64,000 bases of DNA from an uncultured Bacteroidales bacterium (GTDB lineage Bacteria; Bacteroidota; Bacteroidia; Bacteroidales; Paludibacteraceae). The notes beneath the pieces are model-generated. The model searched no databases, had not been told where the DNA came from, and was given only the letters and a program-made list of their open reading frames with translations. The stretch covers positions 62,001 to 126,000 of the forward strand of contig CAMNCW010000041.1 in NCBI GenBank assembly GCA_946534715.1, in the 5' to 3' direction. The position numbers were made by a program, and so were the translations under genes. Each line of letters opens with the position of its first letter. Within the stretch, counting starts at the first letter, position 1. Positions 45,125-54,611 of the stretch are shown here, in pieces.

Positions 45125-46535
45125 ATTCTATCCGTTGTCCGGCAAGGTTGTATATATGTCCATGACGGAAGATAAGTATCTGCTCCCCGCGAATGACTTT
45201 CGAAGGTTGTTCGATCTCCATGTTTTGTACCAATTCGGTGCTTTGTTCGTCTCCCATTTTATAGGCTTTCCATGCGTCCGGAATGCCATATCCGTATTGA
45301 TTTTCGTCGGGATTGTCATATCTGTCCGCGGAACTGATGATTCGTTCGCGGATCTGCATTGCGTTCTCGTCCGGCAAAGCAGACCACAAGGAAGCCGCCA
45401 AACCCGCCAGAAGCGGAGTAGCATAACTCGTACCGTTGCTACGAATGATTGTACCATCACTTGAGCGAACCAGCGTTGTTTTTACCCCCACCGCGCATAC
45501 TTCGGGTTTGATCCGTCCGTCGGCAGAAGGTCCAAAACTGGAGAATGCGCCAATGATACTATCCACTCCCACGGCTCCCACTGTCAGCACGCTGTCAGCG
45601 TCCGCCGGAACACTAATAGTGTGCCATGAATCGCTTCCCTCGTTGCCGGCAGCTACACAGACCAGCATTCCTTTACGTGCGGCGATGGTAGCAGCACGGC
45701 TTACACGGGTAGAAACACCATCCAAGGCTGATTTGGGGAGCGTCCAATCCTCATTATCAAACTTAGCATAGCCCAACGAAACAGAGAACACATTGACACC
45801 CAATGAGTCCGCCGTCTCCAAAGCCACCACGAGGTTGTCCATCTCTTTAGGCGATTCGGTATCATTCTCTTCAGAGCGCATCAGATAATATTGCGCCTTG
45901 GTGGCAGCTCCCTTAAATCCTTCGCACATGCCGGAAATGGTACTTAGACACTGCGTTCCATGGCTGCCCTTTTCTCCATAAAAATCATATTTCTCATCCG
46001 TGAAATCGAAATGCCCCTTTTGCAGTTCGTTTTGCCGAAAACAGGTGAGTGTATTTGCATTTTGAAATGCTCCATCACAAACAGCCATTAAGATGCCTTG
46101 TCCCTCAAAGCCCAGTTCGTGAAGGGGGGCAAGGTTAAACAGCGCCAATTGTTCGTCTGTGAAGTTAGCTGCATCTTGATAGTCGGTTTCCCATGCCCGC
46201 ATTTTCCGATGGGTGTTTACTTTTCCCGGCGCGTCATCTTCACGGGTCTTTTCAATATCGATGACAAATTTGAGCTTGCCCACTTCGTTAGCCAGCGAGT
46301 CAGTCATCTCCATAGTAGCTCCGTTCATCCATCGGCTGGAGTGGTGTAATTTAGCGCCCATGCGGCAGATACTATCCATGTACATTCTGCACACCGGATA
46401 ATCCATTTCATCAGTAGCAATCTTCCATTTGGCACGTTGCTCCAACGCGCGTTCCGACAAAGCTGGTGCGCTCTTTTCCGGTTTATCGAGGAACGAAACA
46501 AAGAAGATATTTAATATAACAAGTAATAATTTCAT
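45123..46535 (-). CDS. Subtilisin-like serine protease (S8)
   Basis: An exported peptidase of 470 residues with a short signal-like N-terminus (MKLLLVILNIFFVSFLDKP). The catalytic triad is Asp in ILMAVCDGAFQN, His in EKGSHGTQCLSTI and Ser in SNGTSYATPLLAGLAAS; the oxyanion Asn region is CVAAGNEGS. The C-terminus ends HIYNLAGQRIE, resembling a truncated Bacteroidetes sorting tail. Similar family members are known exported proteases. Its stop codon overlaps the T-run of the SRP RNA terminator on the opposite strand. It is followed upstream by rlmD, 13 bp away. Confidence 0.9.
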   Translation of the reverse strand: MKLLLVILNIFFVSFLDKPEKSAPALSERALEQRAKWKIATDEMDYPVCRMYMDSICRMGAKLHHSSRWMNGATMEMTDSLANEVGKLKFVIDIEKTREDDAPGKVNTHRKMRAWETDYQDAANFTDEQLALFNLAPLHELGFEGQGILMAVCDGAFQNANTLTCFRQNELQKGHFDFTDEKYDFYGEKGSHGTQCLSTISGMCEGFKGAATKAQYYLMRSEENDTESPKEMDNLVVALETADSLGVNVFSVSLGYAKFDNEDWTLPKSALDGVSTRVSRAATIAARKGMLVCVAAGNEGSDSWHTISVPADADSVLTVGAVGVDSIIGAFSSFGPSADGRIKPEVCAVGVKTTLVRSSDGTIIRSNGTSYATPLLAGLAASLWSALPDENAMQIRERIISSADRYDNPDENQYGYGIPDAWKAYKMGDEQSTELVQNMEIEQPSKVIRGEQILIFRHGHIYNLAGQRIE

Positions 46536-46548
46536 AGCGATTTACCTT

Positions 46549-47997
46549 TTATTTAAGAACCAGTTGCACTACATTCTCGACGTGTTGCGTATGAGGGAAC
46601 ATGTCCACCGGTTGCACTTTGGTGACTTTGTATTTGGCATCTAAGAGTTGTAAATCTCGTGCCTGTGTGGCAGGATTGCAACTGACATAGACAATCCGTT
46701 TTGGTTCTGCATTAAGTATGACATTGACCACATCTTCGTGCATTCCTGCTCGCGGCGGATCGGTAATAATGACGTCCGGTCGTCCATGATGCGCCACAAA
46801 GTCATCGTTCAAAATATCCTTCATATCTCCTGCGAAGAAGAGTGTATTTTTGATGTTGTTCATCTTCGAATTAACTTTTGCATCTTCTATTGCTTCGGGG
46901 ACATACTCAATACCGATCACCTGGCGTGCTCGCTGAGCTACGAAATTGGCGATTGTTCCAGTACCGGTATAGAGGTCATAGACGAGGGGCAGTTGTGATT
47001 GTTGATTGGTCATAGGTAATTGGTCAAAGGCAAAATCACGTGCCACTTTGTATAGTTCGTACGCTTGCTCGGTGTTGGTCTGATAGAAGGATTTGGGACC
47101 CACTTTGAATTGCAAGCCTTCCATCTCTTCAATGATGTGGTCCTGGCCGAAATAGGTCACGACATCCAAGTCTCCGATGGTGTCGTTGAACTTCAGGTTT
47201 TCCACATAGAGCAGGGAGATTATTTCCGGAAAATTATGATGAATATATTCCAGAAGATTGGTTATTTGTGATTTGTGATCGGCGATAGTTTCTCCAAAGA
47301 CCACAATCAGCATCAATTCTCCTTTGTGGTTGTTTCTTAATATCAGCGTCCGCAACAGACCTTGGTGGGTGTGCTCGTTATAGAAAGTTAGACCGTGTTC
47401 ACGCGCGTATGTGCGCACGCTATTCCTTATTTTATTGTTGATATCCGGCATGAGATGGCATTCCTCAATGTCCAATACTTTGTCAAAGGCATTGGGTATA
47501 TGGAATCCCAAGCCATATGCACTATCGATCTTATCCAAACCACCGGCAGCTTCAATAACTTCCCATGGGAACCATTTGCGATCCGCGCAAGTGAACTCCA
47601 GTTTATTGCGATATTCGTATATATGCTTTGAGCCCAAGATCGGACTAATTTCCGGCAGTTCAATCTTACCGATACGAGTCAGATTATCAACGATTTGTTG
47701 CTGTTTGTATTTGAGTTGCTCCTCATAGGGCAGGATTTGCCATTTGCAGCCTCCGCAGACACCAAAATGCTTGCATTTAGCTTCACAACGAATAGCACTC
47801 GGTTTTACAACACGCAGCACTTTAGCCTCCATGAAGCTATGCTTTTTCTTGGTTACTTGCAGATCCACCACGTCGCCCGGAACGCAATTCGGCACAAAAG
47901 TGACGATGTCGTTAATCCTCACTAATGCTTTTCCTTCCGCGGCAACGCCGGTGATTTCCACGTTCTCTATGATCGGTAAATTTTTCTTCTTTCCCAT
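46549..47997 (-). CDS. rlmD: 23S rRNA (uracil-C5)-methyltransferase RlmD-like
   Basis: A protein of 482 residues. An N-terminal TRAM domain (about 1-60) is followed by the four-Cys iron-sulfur motif CEAKCKHFGVCGGCKWQ, then the methyltransferase domain with SAM motif VYDLYTGTGTIANF and the catalytic-Cys motif VYVSCNPATQARD. Known: RlmD methylates U1939 of 23S rRNA; RumA/RlmCD-type relatives share the layout. The ATG at 47997 begins the TRAM domain; earlier in-frame codons run into the aminotransferase gene. It lies 7 bp after that gene, so it may ride on the polysaccharide operon. Confidence 0.92.
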   Translation of the reverse strand: MGKKKNLPIIENVEITGVAAEGKALVRINDIVTFVPNCVPGDVVDLQVTKKKHSFMEAKVLRVVKPSAIRCEAKCKHFGVCGGCKWQILPYEEQLKYKQQQIVDNLTRIGKIELPEISPILGSKHIYEYRNKLEFTCADRKWFPWEVIEAAGGLDKIDSAYGLGFHIPNAFDKVLDIEECHLMPDINNKIRNSVRTYAREHGLTFYNEHTHQGLLRTLILRNNHKGELMLIVVFGETIADHKSQITNLLEYIHHNFPEIISLLYVENLKFNDTIGDLDVVTYFGQDHIIEEMEGLQFKVGPKSFYQTNTEQAYELYKVARDFAFDQLPMTNQQSQLPLVYDLYTGTGTIANFVAQRARQVIGIEYVPEAIEDAKVNSKMNNIKNTLFFAGDMKDILNDDFVAHHGRPDVIITDPPRAGMHEDVVNVILNAEPKRIVYVSCNPATQARDLQLLDAKYKVTKVQPVDMFPHTQHVENVVQLVLK

Positions 47998-48004
47998 ATA
48001 CAAT

Positions 48005-49279
48005 TTAAAGGATTGCGCTTTTGATAGACTCAACAATGTATTCAATATCTTCGTCCGTAACCATAGGACCAGCAGGCAAGCACATGCCGACTTTGAAGAT
48101 AGCCTCGCTCACGCCATTCAAATATGCCGGAGAGTTTTTGAAAACAGGTTGTTTGTGCATCGGCTTCCAAACCGGTCGAGCCTCAATCTTGCGCTCCAGC
48201 ATATATACGCGCAAAGCCTCCACGTTCTCATTCGGTTGACAATCAGTTGTCGGCGAATCCACTTGGTGGATAACACCAGCCGCTCCGCCAACAGCGGATT
48301 TAACGGTCTCTTTGTAAGCATTTTCTTGTCCTTTGATGCGAACCTCCGGATCAATAGTGATGGTACAAAGCCAATAGTTGGCATCAAAATCTGCGTTCGG
48401 AGCCTCGTGCAGATGAATACCCGGAACATTTTTCAGCAGTTCAGCATAGCGTGCTTGCACATGTTTATGATGCGCCAAGTGTTTATCCAAAACGGTCATT
48501 TGTCCGCGACCGATACCTGCGCAGATATTGGAGAGGCGATAGTTGAAACCGATAGTCTCGTGCTGATAGTACGGATATGCCTCGCGTGCTTGGGTTGCCA
48601 GCCACATCACTTTATTTTTTGATTCTGCGTCTTTGCAAATCAACGCACCACCACCGGAAGTGGTGATCATCTTGTTTCCATTGAATGACAAGATCCCGAA
48701 AGTACCGAATGTACCCAAAACTTGTCCTTTCCAACGGCTGCCCATACCTTCTGCGGCATCTTCGATAACGGGGATGCCGTATTTATCGGCGATTTGCATG
48801 ATTTGGTCAATGCGGTAAGGCATACCATATAGGGCTACAGGGATAATGGCTTTCGGGTACTTGCCGGTTTTGGCTTTGCGGTCGATAATCGCTTTCTCCA
48901 GCAACTCGGGATCCATGTTCCATGAATCTTTCTCTGAATCGATGAATACCGGTGTAGCACCGATATAAGTAACGGGGTTCGCGGATGCACAGAAGGTAAA
49001 TGACTGACAAATAACTTCATCTCCTGCTTGTACGCCGCAAGCAATCAATGCCAAATGAATAGCAGCAGTTCCTGCCGACAATGCCACAATCTCTCGATTA
49101 GGATTCTCGCTACCGTTTTCCTGCGAATTAACAAACTTCTTGAGTTCTTCCTCAAACGCATTGACATTCGGCCCAAGAGGCACTACCCAATTCGTATCAA
49201 AAGCCTCTTTGATGTACTTCTGCTCCAATCCCTCTTCGGACATATGAGCCAAACATAAATATATAGTTTTTCTTTCCAT
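48005..49279 (-). CDS. DegT/DnrJ/EryC1-type sugar aminotransferase (PglE-like)
   Basis: A PLP enzyme of 424 residues that aminates a keto-sugar nucleotide, probably at C4. PLP-binding Lys is K203 in GILSFNGNKMITTSGGG; other signatures are ALSAGTAAIHLAL and VIEDAAEGMGSRWKG. Together with the PglC-like and PglD-like genes in the same operon it fits a route to a 4-amino-4,6-dideoxy sugar such as the bacillosamine type. The 4,6-dehydratase needed before it is not in the window. The ATG at 49279 is preferred to an upstream TTG. Confidence 0.9.
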   Translation of the reverse strand: MERKTIYLCLAHMSEEGLEQKYIKEAFDTNWVVPLGPNVNAFEEELKKFVNSQENGSENPNREIVALSAGTAAIHLALIACGVQAGDEVICQSFTFCASANPVTYIGATPVFIDSEKDSWNMDPELLEKAIIDRKAKTGKYPKAIIPVALYGMPYRIDQIMQIADKYGIPVIEDAAEGMGSRWKGQVLGTFGTFGILSFNGNKMITTSGGGALICKDAESKNKVMWLATQAREAYPYYQHETIGFNYRLSNICAGIGRGQMTVLDKHLAHHKHVQARYAELLKNVPGIHLHEAPNADFDANYWLCTITIDPEVRIKGQENAYKETVKSAVGGAAGVIHQVDSPTTDCQPNENVEALRVYMLERKIEARPVWKPMHKQPVFKNSPAYLNGVSEAIFKVGMCLPAGPMVTDEDIEYIVESIKSAIL

Positions 49280-49293
49280 AAGAATTTGATTAA

Positions 49294-49902
49294 TCAATTG
49301 TGTCCATTAAATGTTTCTGCGGTAGCAGCTCCTTCGTGAGAAATATCTTTACGATGCAAGACATTATGTATCGTCATAAAGATTATTTTGATATCCAAGT
49401 CCAAACTCAAATGATCTACATACCATACGTCATATTCAAATTTCTTTGTGTGCGAAATGGCATTACGTCCATTTACTTGTGCCCATCCTGTTATACCCGG
49501 ACGCACTTCATGACGCCGATGTTGTTCAGCAGAGTAGAGCGGCAGGTATTTCACCAATAGCGGTCTCGGACCAATCAATGCCATGTCGCCTTTCAGGACA
49601 TTGAATAATTGCGGTAATTCGTCCAATGACATCGAACGGATAATCTTGCCGACTTTAGTAAGACGGTCTTTATCCGGCAGCAAGTTTCCTTCCTTGTCGC
49701 GTTTCTCATTCATTGTCTTGAATTTGATGAGCCGGAAAATCTTTTCGTTTCTACCCGGTCGGTCTTGTGTAAAGAACACGCCTGCGCCTTCATTGGAAAA
49801 ATAGAGCAATATGATTAATGCAAGTAGTATGGGACTGATGCAGATTAATCCCGTCAGTGCAATGCAGAAATCAAAAATCCGTTTGAAGCAATGTGCGTAC
49901 AT
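49294..49902 (-). CDS. Initiating sugar phosphate transferase (PglC-like)
   Basis: A monotopic phosphoglycosyl transferase of 202 residues that moves a sugar-1-phosphate from UDP-sugar to undecaprenyl phosphate, starting glycan synthesis at the inner membrane. One N-terminal hydrophobic re-entrant segment (about 9-38) is followed by the family motifs [43 protein letters not shown] and [13 protein letters not shown]. The small size is that of PglC rather than WbaP. It lies 14 bp upstream of the aminotransferase ATG. Confidence 0.92.
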   Translation of the reverse strand: MYAHCFKRIFDFCIALTGLICISPILLALIILLYFSNEGAGVFFTQDRPGRNEKIFRLIKFKTMNEKRDKEGNLLPDKDRLTKVGKIIRSMSLDELPQLFNVLKGDMALIGPRPLLVKYLPLYSAEQHRRHEVRPGITGWAQVNGRNAISHTKKFEYDVWYVDHLSLDLDIKIIFMTIHNVLHRKDISHEGAATAETFNGHN

Positions 49903-49903
49903 G

Positions 49904-50704
49904 TTATTCTATATGGTGTTGATGAACATAATTCATTAAACAATTCTCTAATATATCCGCCATTCGTCCCTGAATATCTTTTCCTTCGTCCCCTCTAAGT
50001 GGATGCCATCCATATTCAATATCGTCAATAAACTCAGTATCTGTGGCATAAAGGACAGACGGTTGGGTTCCATCGGGGAGTGGATGATATTTTGTGAACC
50101 CGATATTTTTATCTATCTCGCATACTCCCGTATTCCATCTTTGTGCAAGTTTGCGTACACTCTCATTATATGTTACCCGACCATCATGCCAGTGCGTTAC
50201 GAAAATGACATGCATCGGTTTATGCCTTTGTTCACATAACTGCTGCCATTTCTTTAAGATGTAGTCTATTCTCTGGGCATGGCTGTATTCGTAAAAAGGT
50301 TTGTCTGTTTGGACTGTATAATTTTTTGTATATTCGTCTGCTGTTTGGTAGAATGTCGTGCTGTCGCCGTATACATCATGGCAGTTTGCAAATTGGATTA
50401 GTACAACATCAATCATATCCAATTCGTCATCTGCCGCATATTCGTTTCTCCATATTTTTTGTGCGAAATGAAGTGTCGTTTCACCGCTTACCGCTTTGTT
50501 GAAACATTCATACCCCAGTTCTTTACATGCTTGTTCTACCCATCCGTTTTCGTAATACATCAGGGAGGCTCCCATTGTAGCAACAACTATCTTGTCGTTC
50601 GGATCGTCCCAATTGTCGGATTTCTTACAACTCGTGCATATAGATGATAATACAACAGGTATGCATATAAAACCAAATAATATCTTCGTACAATAGGAGG
50701 GCAT
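49904..50704 (-). CDS. SGNH-hydrolase-like lipoprotein
   Basis: A protein of 266 residues with a lipoprotein signal ending SSICTSCKK. The mature domain begins [16 protein letters not shown], where GAS could be the block-I Ser of an SGNH/GDSL hydrolase; later [13 protein letters not shown] may supply the Asn block and [12 protein letters not shown] a Asp/His-type block. No homologue is recognised with certainty. Its position between a PglC-like and an acyltransferase gene suggests a periplasmic acyl-esterase or acyl-transfer role on the glycan. Confidence 0.55.
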   Translation of the reverse strand: MPSYCTKILFGFICIPVVLSSICTSCKKSDNWDDPNDKIVVATMGASLMYYENGWVEQACKELGYECFNKAVSGETTLHFAQKIWRNEYAADDELDMIDVVLIQFANCHDVYGDSTTFYQTADEYTKNYTVQTDKPFYEYSHAQRIDYILKKWQQLCEQRHKPMHVIFVTHWHDGRVTYNESVRKLAQRWNTGVCEIDKNIGFTKYHPLPDGTQPSVLYATDTEFIDDIEYGWHPLRGDEGKDIQGRMADILENCLMNYVHQHHIE

Positions 50705-50710
50705 TTTACA

Positions 50711-51178
50711 CTAATCTACCAGTTCACCAGGATCTTCTATTTGCGTTCTGTCGGTAATGATTGTACCTTTGCGTATTATATGGGCTGGGTTGCCTCCAAT
50801 CATGCAGTGATCCGGAAAACTTTTAGTCACGACACTTCCGGCTGCTACAAATACGTGGTTTCCAAGTTTTACACCCGGCAATATGATTGAGCGTCCGCCA
50901 ATTACGCAGTGATGACCAATATAGGTATCCGTCCACATACTATGAGTGAGGCCGCGGGAATAATCATGGGCAATAATCAGCGCTTCTAACATAACCCGGC
51001 TATAATCTCCGATATGTACACCTTTGGGGTTTGCTCTGTCCAAACTGGCACGCCATGATATAATACAATTTTTCCCGATATTGTATTTACGGATTTTAAT
51101 GAGATACCAAATATAAATATCCGAAATAAGCTTGCTGATTCTTTGTCTGGGAGACAATTTTATGGTATTTTTTTCCAT
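50711..51178 (-). CDS. Left-handed beta-helix (hexapeptide) acyltransferase
   Basis: A protein of 155 residues of the WcaF/maltose-acetyltransferase type. After a basic amphipathic N-terminus (about 8-35, SPRQRISKLISDIYIWYLIK) come hexapeptide turns: IGKNCIISWRASLDRANPKGVHIGDYS, TYIGHHCVIGGRSIILPG, GNHVFVAAGSVVTKSFP, and the typical ending IGGNPAHIIRKG. The likely catalytic His is in IAHDYSRG. Donor may be acetyl-CoA or the operon's own acyl-ACP. Confidence 0.88.
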   Translation of the reverse strand: MEKNTIKLSPRQRISKLISDIYIWYLIKIRKYNIGKNCIISWRASLDRANPKGVHIGDYSRVMLEALIIAHDYSRGLTHSMWTDTYIGHHCVIGGRSIILPGVKLGNHVFVAAGSVVTKSFPDHCMIGGNPAHIIRKGTIITDRTQIEDPGELVD

Positions 51179-51182
51179 ACTT

Positions 51183-52247
51183 TTATATTTCTATCAATTC
51201 AGGAATAACCAGGTTCTTTACGTTTAACAGCATTGTTCCCCAGCTAAGACCAAGTCCAAAAGAAGAACAAAGTAAACGATGCGGTTCGTCTTTTTGCAGT
51301 TGCTCACGGAGACGAGTTACCATCAGTCCTGGAACACTGGCACCACCAGTATTGCCGAAAGACTCCAAGTTGTAGGGGACTTTCTCAACAGGAAGTTTCA
51401 GTTTCTTAACCAAACGGTCAACAATCAGTTTGTTAGCCTGATGAATCAGGTAGTAGTCAATATCGTTTTCACGGTCAATACCCAATTCCTCAATGATATT
51501 GGCAACGGTCTTTGCAGGTTTGCTGATGGCAAAAGTGAATACTGCCATTCCGTCAATCAGCGTATCTTTCGGCGCACGGAGAATACCGTTGCCGAAATCT
51601 TCTTGAACGAATGATTCCGGAGTCAATGGATGACGGAAACCTCCGTGAGGTGTCATCAAGGCCTTATAGCCGCTTCCCTGTGTATGGAAATCAATAAGAA
51701 TAGGCTCTGCGGTAGTGTCATACTCCAGAGCTACAGCCGTTCCCATATCTCCGAAGAGTGGAACACGACTCTTGTCCTGCATAGAACCCATGCGTAATGC
51801 AGTATCGCCAATGAGCACAAGAGCGCGCTTGATATTGCCATTAGACAGCATATTGCCGGCTACGTTCATTGCGTACATACATCCGCAGCAACCCATAGGA
51901 ATATCCAAACAGAAACAATCTTCAGATAATCCAAGACGATCTTGGAGCAAACATGAAGTGGGCGGAGTAGGATGAAAATCTGCCGTAACTGACTCAAAGA
52001 TAAGCATATCAATGCTCTCTTTTCCCCATCCTAATTCAGCAATCAGTTTCTCTGCTGCTGCTTGGCACATATCTGATGCGCAAAGACTGTCCGGTCCTAA
52101 ACGGCGTTCGCGGATACCAACGGTATTGTTAAAGACCTCGGCTCCTTCTTTGTCAAAGAACAGGAAATCTTCGGTGTGAACAACCTTTTTAGGAACGCAT
52201 GCGCTCACGCCGCGCACAGAAACATTATGTATATTCCAACGAGCCAT
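51183..52247 (-). CDS. FabH-like 3-oxoacyl-ACP synthase III
   Basis: A thiolase-fold ketosynthase of 354 residues. The catalytic triad is C120 (CLDIPMGCCGCMYA), H269 (YYLIHQANKLI) and N299 (ESFGNTGGAS). The surrounding CCGC is unusual against the AACSGF of housekeeping FabH, suggesting a specialised substrate. It would condense an acyl starter with malonyl-ACP to give a 3-keto acyl-ACP, a substrate for the two short-chain dehydrogenases upstream. An ACP gene lies 35 bp upstream. Confidence 0.9.
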   Translation of the reverse strand: MARWNIHNVSVRGVSACVPKKVVHTEDFLFFDKEGAEVFNNTVGIRERRLGPDSLCASDMCQAAAEKLIAELGWGKESIDMLIFESVTADFHPTPPTSCLLQDRLGLSEDCFCLDIPMGCCGCMYAMNVAGNMLSNGNIKRALVLIGDTALRMGSMQDKSRVPLFGDMGTAVALEYDTTAEPILIDFHTQGSGYKALMTPHGGFRHPLTPESFVQEDFGNGILRAPKDTLIDGMAVFTFAISKPAKTVANIIEELGIDRENDIDYYLIHQANKLIVDRLVKKLKLPVEKVPYNLESFGNTGGASVPGLMVTRLREQLQKDEPHRLLCSSFGLGLSWGTMLLNVKNLVIPELIEI

Positions 52248-52282
52248 CCTAATTTACGATTTAACTATTTGAAATGTACGAT

Positions 52283-52522
52283 TTACAGCTTTACACCGTT
52301 ACGGGCAAGAATCTCTTTTCCGGCATTGTAACTTGTGCAAGCCATAATGTCCTCAGGATCCAGCATCAAATCGAATGTCTCTTCCATCAAAGAAATAATA
52401 TTCAACTGGTGTACAGAGTCCCACTCGGAAACCGTTTCTTTGCTATAGTTGTCTCCTAATAACGCAATATCTGCGCCGAATACCTGTACAAAAATGTCGT
52501 TGTACTTTTCTAAATTAGTCAT
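52283..52522 (-). CDS. Acyl carrier protein (first of two)
   Basis: A 79-residue carrier with the phosphopantetheine site EWDSVHQLNIISLME (S36). The overall acidic four-helix pattern fits ACP. It is much less similar to housekeeping AcpP (DSLDTVE) and belongs to the specialised pathway ACPs. It is 4 bp from the ligase gene, its probable loading partner. Confidence 0.88.
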   Translation of the reverse strand: MTNLEKYNDIFVQVFGADIALLGDNYSKETVSEWDSVHQLNIISLMEETFDLMLDPEDIMACTSYNAGKEILARNGVKL

Positions 52523-52526
52523 ATGA

Positions 52527-53900
52527 TTATTTGTTTTCTAGTTTGCTATACAATTTTTTCCCTGCTTCGTTCTTGGGAATTTCTGTAATTATGCGAATCT
52601 CGAATGAGGTAGCGACGATATGGGTTTTCTCCACGAGTGCATCTTTGACAGCTTGCGTTTTTGCGGCATCGGTGATATAGACGATCATTTTCTCGTCCGT
52701 GCCCACACATGCACTTTCCGTTTGGCAATCCGAGGCAATAATCTGCTCGCATTCATCCAATCCGACCCGCATGCCAAATAATTTGAGGAAACGTCCCATA
52801 CGGCCAACGATGTAATAACATCCGTCCTCATCGAAATATGCCAAGTCGCCAGTGCGTATAAATCCATTTCGCTCATCGCCTAAAGTGAGATCTTCAAGAC
52901 TTCGTGCATAACCAAGTGTTACGTTTTTGCCTCGGTAGCACATCTCGCCTTCCGTGTGAGGCGTATTGATCGGGTTGCCTTCCGCATCAATGAGGCTCAG
53001 TTCGCCATTCGGAACTGCAATACCGATACTGCCGACTTTCTCTACCGCCCATTTGGCAGGTAACCATGCCATGCGTGCGGAACACTCCGATTGACCGTAA
53101 GTGGCTATCCACCGCTTGCCGTTGTCGCGACAGTATTCTGCAAATTTGAGGTTCAGTCCTCTTTCCATTTTGCCTCCGCCTTGTGTCAGCAGTTCCAATG
53201 CTGGCAGATCCATACGGAAGAACCGCATCATGTTCAGTATCTGGAAAGAGTAAGGCACGCCGGTAAACGAAGTGGCTGCTTTCTCTTTGATGAATTTCCA
53301 AAAAACTGGGTCGGTCATGTTTCTGCCCGTAATAAGCACTGTAGCGCCTACTTTGAAATGACTGAAAACCATTGATAGCCCCATGGTATAATATAAAGGA
53401 AGAACCATCAACGGGCGATCCGTTTCTTTTAGTTCAAAGAAAGTGGAAATATTCAATCCTGCCGCTTCTATATTTTCGTATTTATGCCGTACTAATTTCG
53501 GGCTTCCTGTACTGCCGGAAGTAGGCAGTAAATGTGACAACTCCGGGAAGAGCGGTGCAATTGGGTTTACTGTGCGGATTAGTTCTCCGTTTTTCCAAAT
53601 ATATGCCGGTTTATAGGTGGATAACAAGTTGTTGTATAGCACTTCGTCTGTTTTGGCGTTCAGAATCAGCGGCACTAATCTGCGGCTGATCAATGAAGCC
53701 ATAACCCATTCGATGCAATTCACGTTGTTTTCCACCAACATGAAACACAATGCTCTATTCGAAAAATTGGCCTCGATCTCTTTAGCACGGTTAATAATAT
53801 CACCGTAAGTCAGTTTTCCGCCTTCGCTATCTATTGCTGCTATGCGGTTGGGATCTATATGTTCTAATCCTAAAAGCATATTAAATAGAGGCGCATCCAT
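52527..53900 (-). CDS. AMP-dependent acyl ligase (ANL superfamily)
   Basis: A protein of 457 residues, probably loading a free carboxylic acid onto the adjacent ACP or CoA via an acyl-adenylate. The P-loop is LLPTSGSTGSPKLVRHK; other signatures are ATYGQSECSARM, RTGDLAYFDEDGCYYIVGR and the C-terminal catalytic Lys in PKNEAGKKLYSK. It is shorter than typical acyl-CoA synthetases, like ligases for ACP-bound pathways. It overlaps the first short-chain dehydrogenase gene by 20 bp. Confidence 0.88.
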   Translation of the reverse strand: MDAPLFNMLLGLEHIDPNRIAAIDSEGGKLTYGDIINRAKEIEANFSNRALCFMLVENNVNCIEWVMASLISRRLVPLILNAKTDEVLYNNLLSTYKPAYIWKNGELIRTVNPIAPLFPELSHLLPTSGSTGSPKLVRHKYENIEAAGLNISTFFELKETDRPLMVLPLYYTMGLSMVFSHFKVGATVLITGRNMTDPVFWKFIKEKAATSFTGVPYSFQILNMMRFFRMDLPALELLTQGGGKMERGLNLKFAEYCRDNGKRWIATYGQSECSARMAWLPAKWAVEKVGSIGIAVPNGELSLIDAEGNPINTPHTEGEMCYRGKNVTLGYARSLEDLTLGDERNGFIRTGDLAYFDEDGCYYIVGRMGRFLKLFGMRVGLDECEQIIASDCQTESACVGTDEKMIVYITDAAKTQAVKDALVEKTHIVATSFEIRIITEIPKNEAGKKLYSKLENK

Positions 53901-54609
53901 CTACACCTAAAATATGTCCTGAAATATAACTTGCTCTGTCACTGGCAAGGAACGAACATGCGTTGGCTATATCTTCCGGTGTACCAAGACGACCTAAAGC
54001 TATACGACTGATGCGTTCATCAATCTTCTCTCCGTTCGCTTCGTATAACTCTGCAAACCGCTCTGTTTTGACAATGCCGGGAGCTACCGCATTGACGCGG
54101 ATGCCTTGCGGTGCCAACTCTTTGGCTGCAGATTTGGTCATGGCGATGATTGCGCCTTTGGTAGCGGAGTAGGCTACCTGACCGGGCGAACCTAATACGG
54201 CTGTGACAGATGCTATATTGACGATGCTTCCTCCGCCATTTCGCGCCATAAGCCGGCTGACCAGCTGGATCAATTCCAAAACAGCAATCACATTGATGCG
54301 GAACATGAGTTCGGTCTCCTCACGCATGATCATTCCGATTTTGCGATTGAAGACAACACCCGCATTATTTACCAACACATCAATGCGTCCTTCCGTCTTG
54401 AATACCTGCATCATGGCTTGTTTTACAGCTGCGGTATCCGTAATATCGAAAACCAAAGGATGTATGGCTTTGTTATCACTTGTGAAGTCTTGCCGGTCGC
54501 ATGCATAGACGATTGCTCCGTCCTCTGCAAACCGGCAGGCTATCTCACGCCCGATGCCTTGTGCGGCGCCGGTAATGATACAAATTTTATTTTCCAATAA
54601 CCGTTCCAT
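53881..54609 (-). CDS. Short-chain dehydrogenase (FabG-like)
   Basis: An NAD(P)H-dependent oxidoreductase of 242 residues with Rossmann motif ITGAAQGIGREIA, NNAGV, and active site S-(12)-YSATK (IASVTAVLG...AYSATKGAI). The pattern is that of 3-oxoacyl-ACP reductases, so it probably reduces the product of the FabH-like enzyme to a 3-hydroxyacyl-ACP. The ATG at 54609 lies 2 bp after the stop of the next dehydrogenase. Confidence 0.9.
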   Translation of the reverse strand: MERLLENKICIITGAAQGIGREIACRFAEDGAIVYACDRQDFTSDNKAIHPLVFDITDTAAVKQAMMQVFKTEGRIDVLVNNAGVVFNRKIGMIMREETELMFRINVIAVLELIQLVSRLMARNGGGSIVNIASVTAVLGSPGQVAYSATKGAIIAMTKSAAKELAPQGIRVNAVAPGIVKTERFAELYEANGEKIDERISRIALGRLGTPEDIANACSFLASDRASYISGHILGVDGCASI

Positions 54610-54611
54610 AA

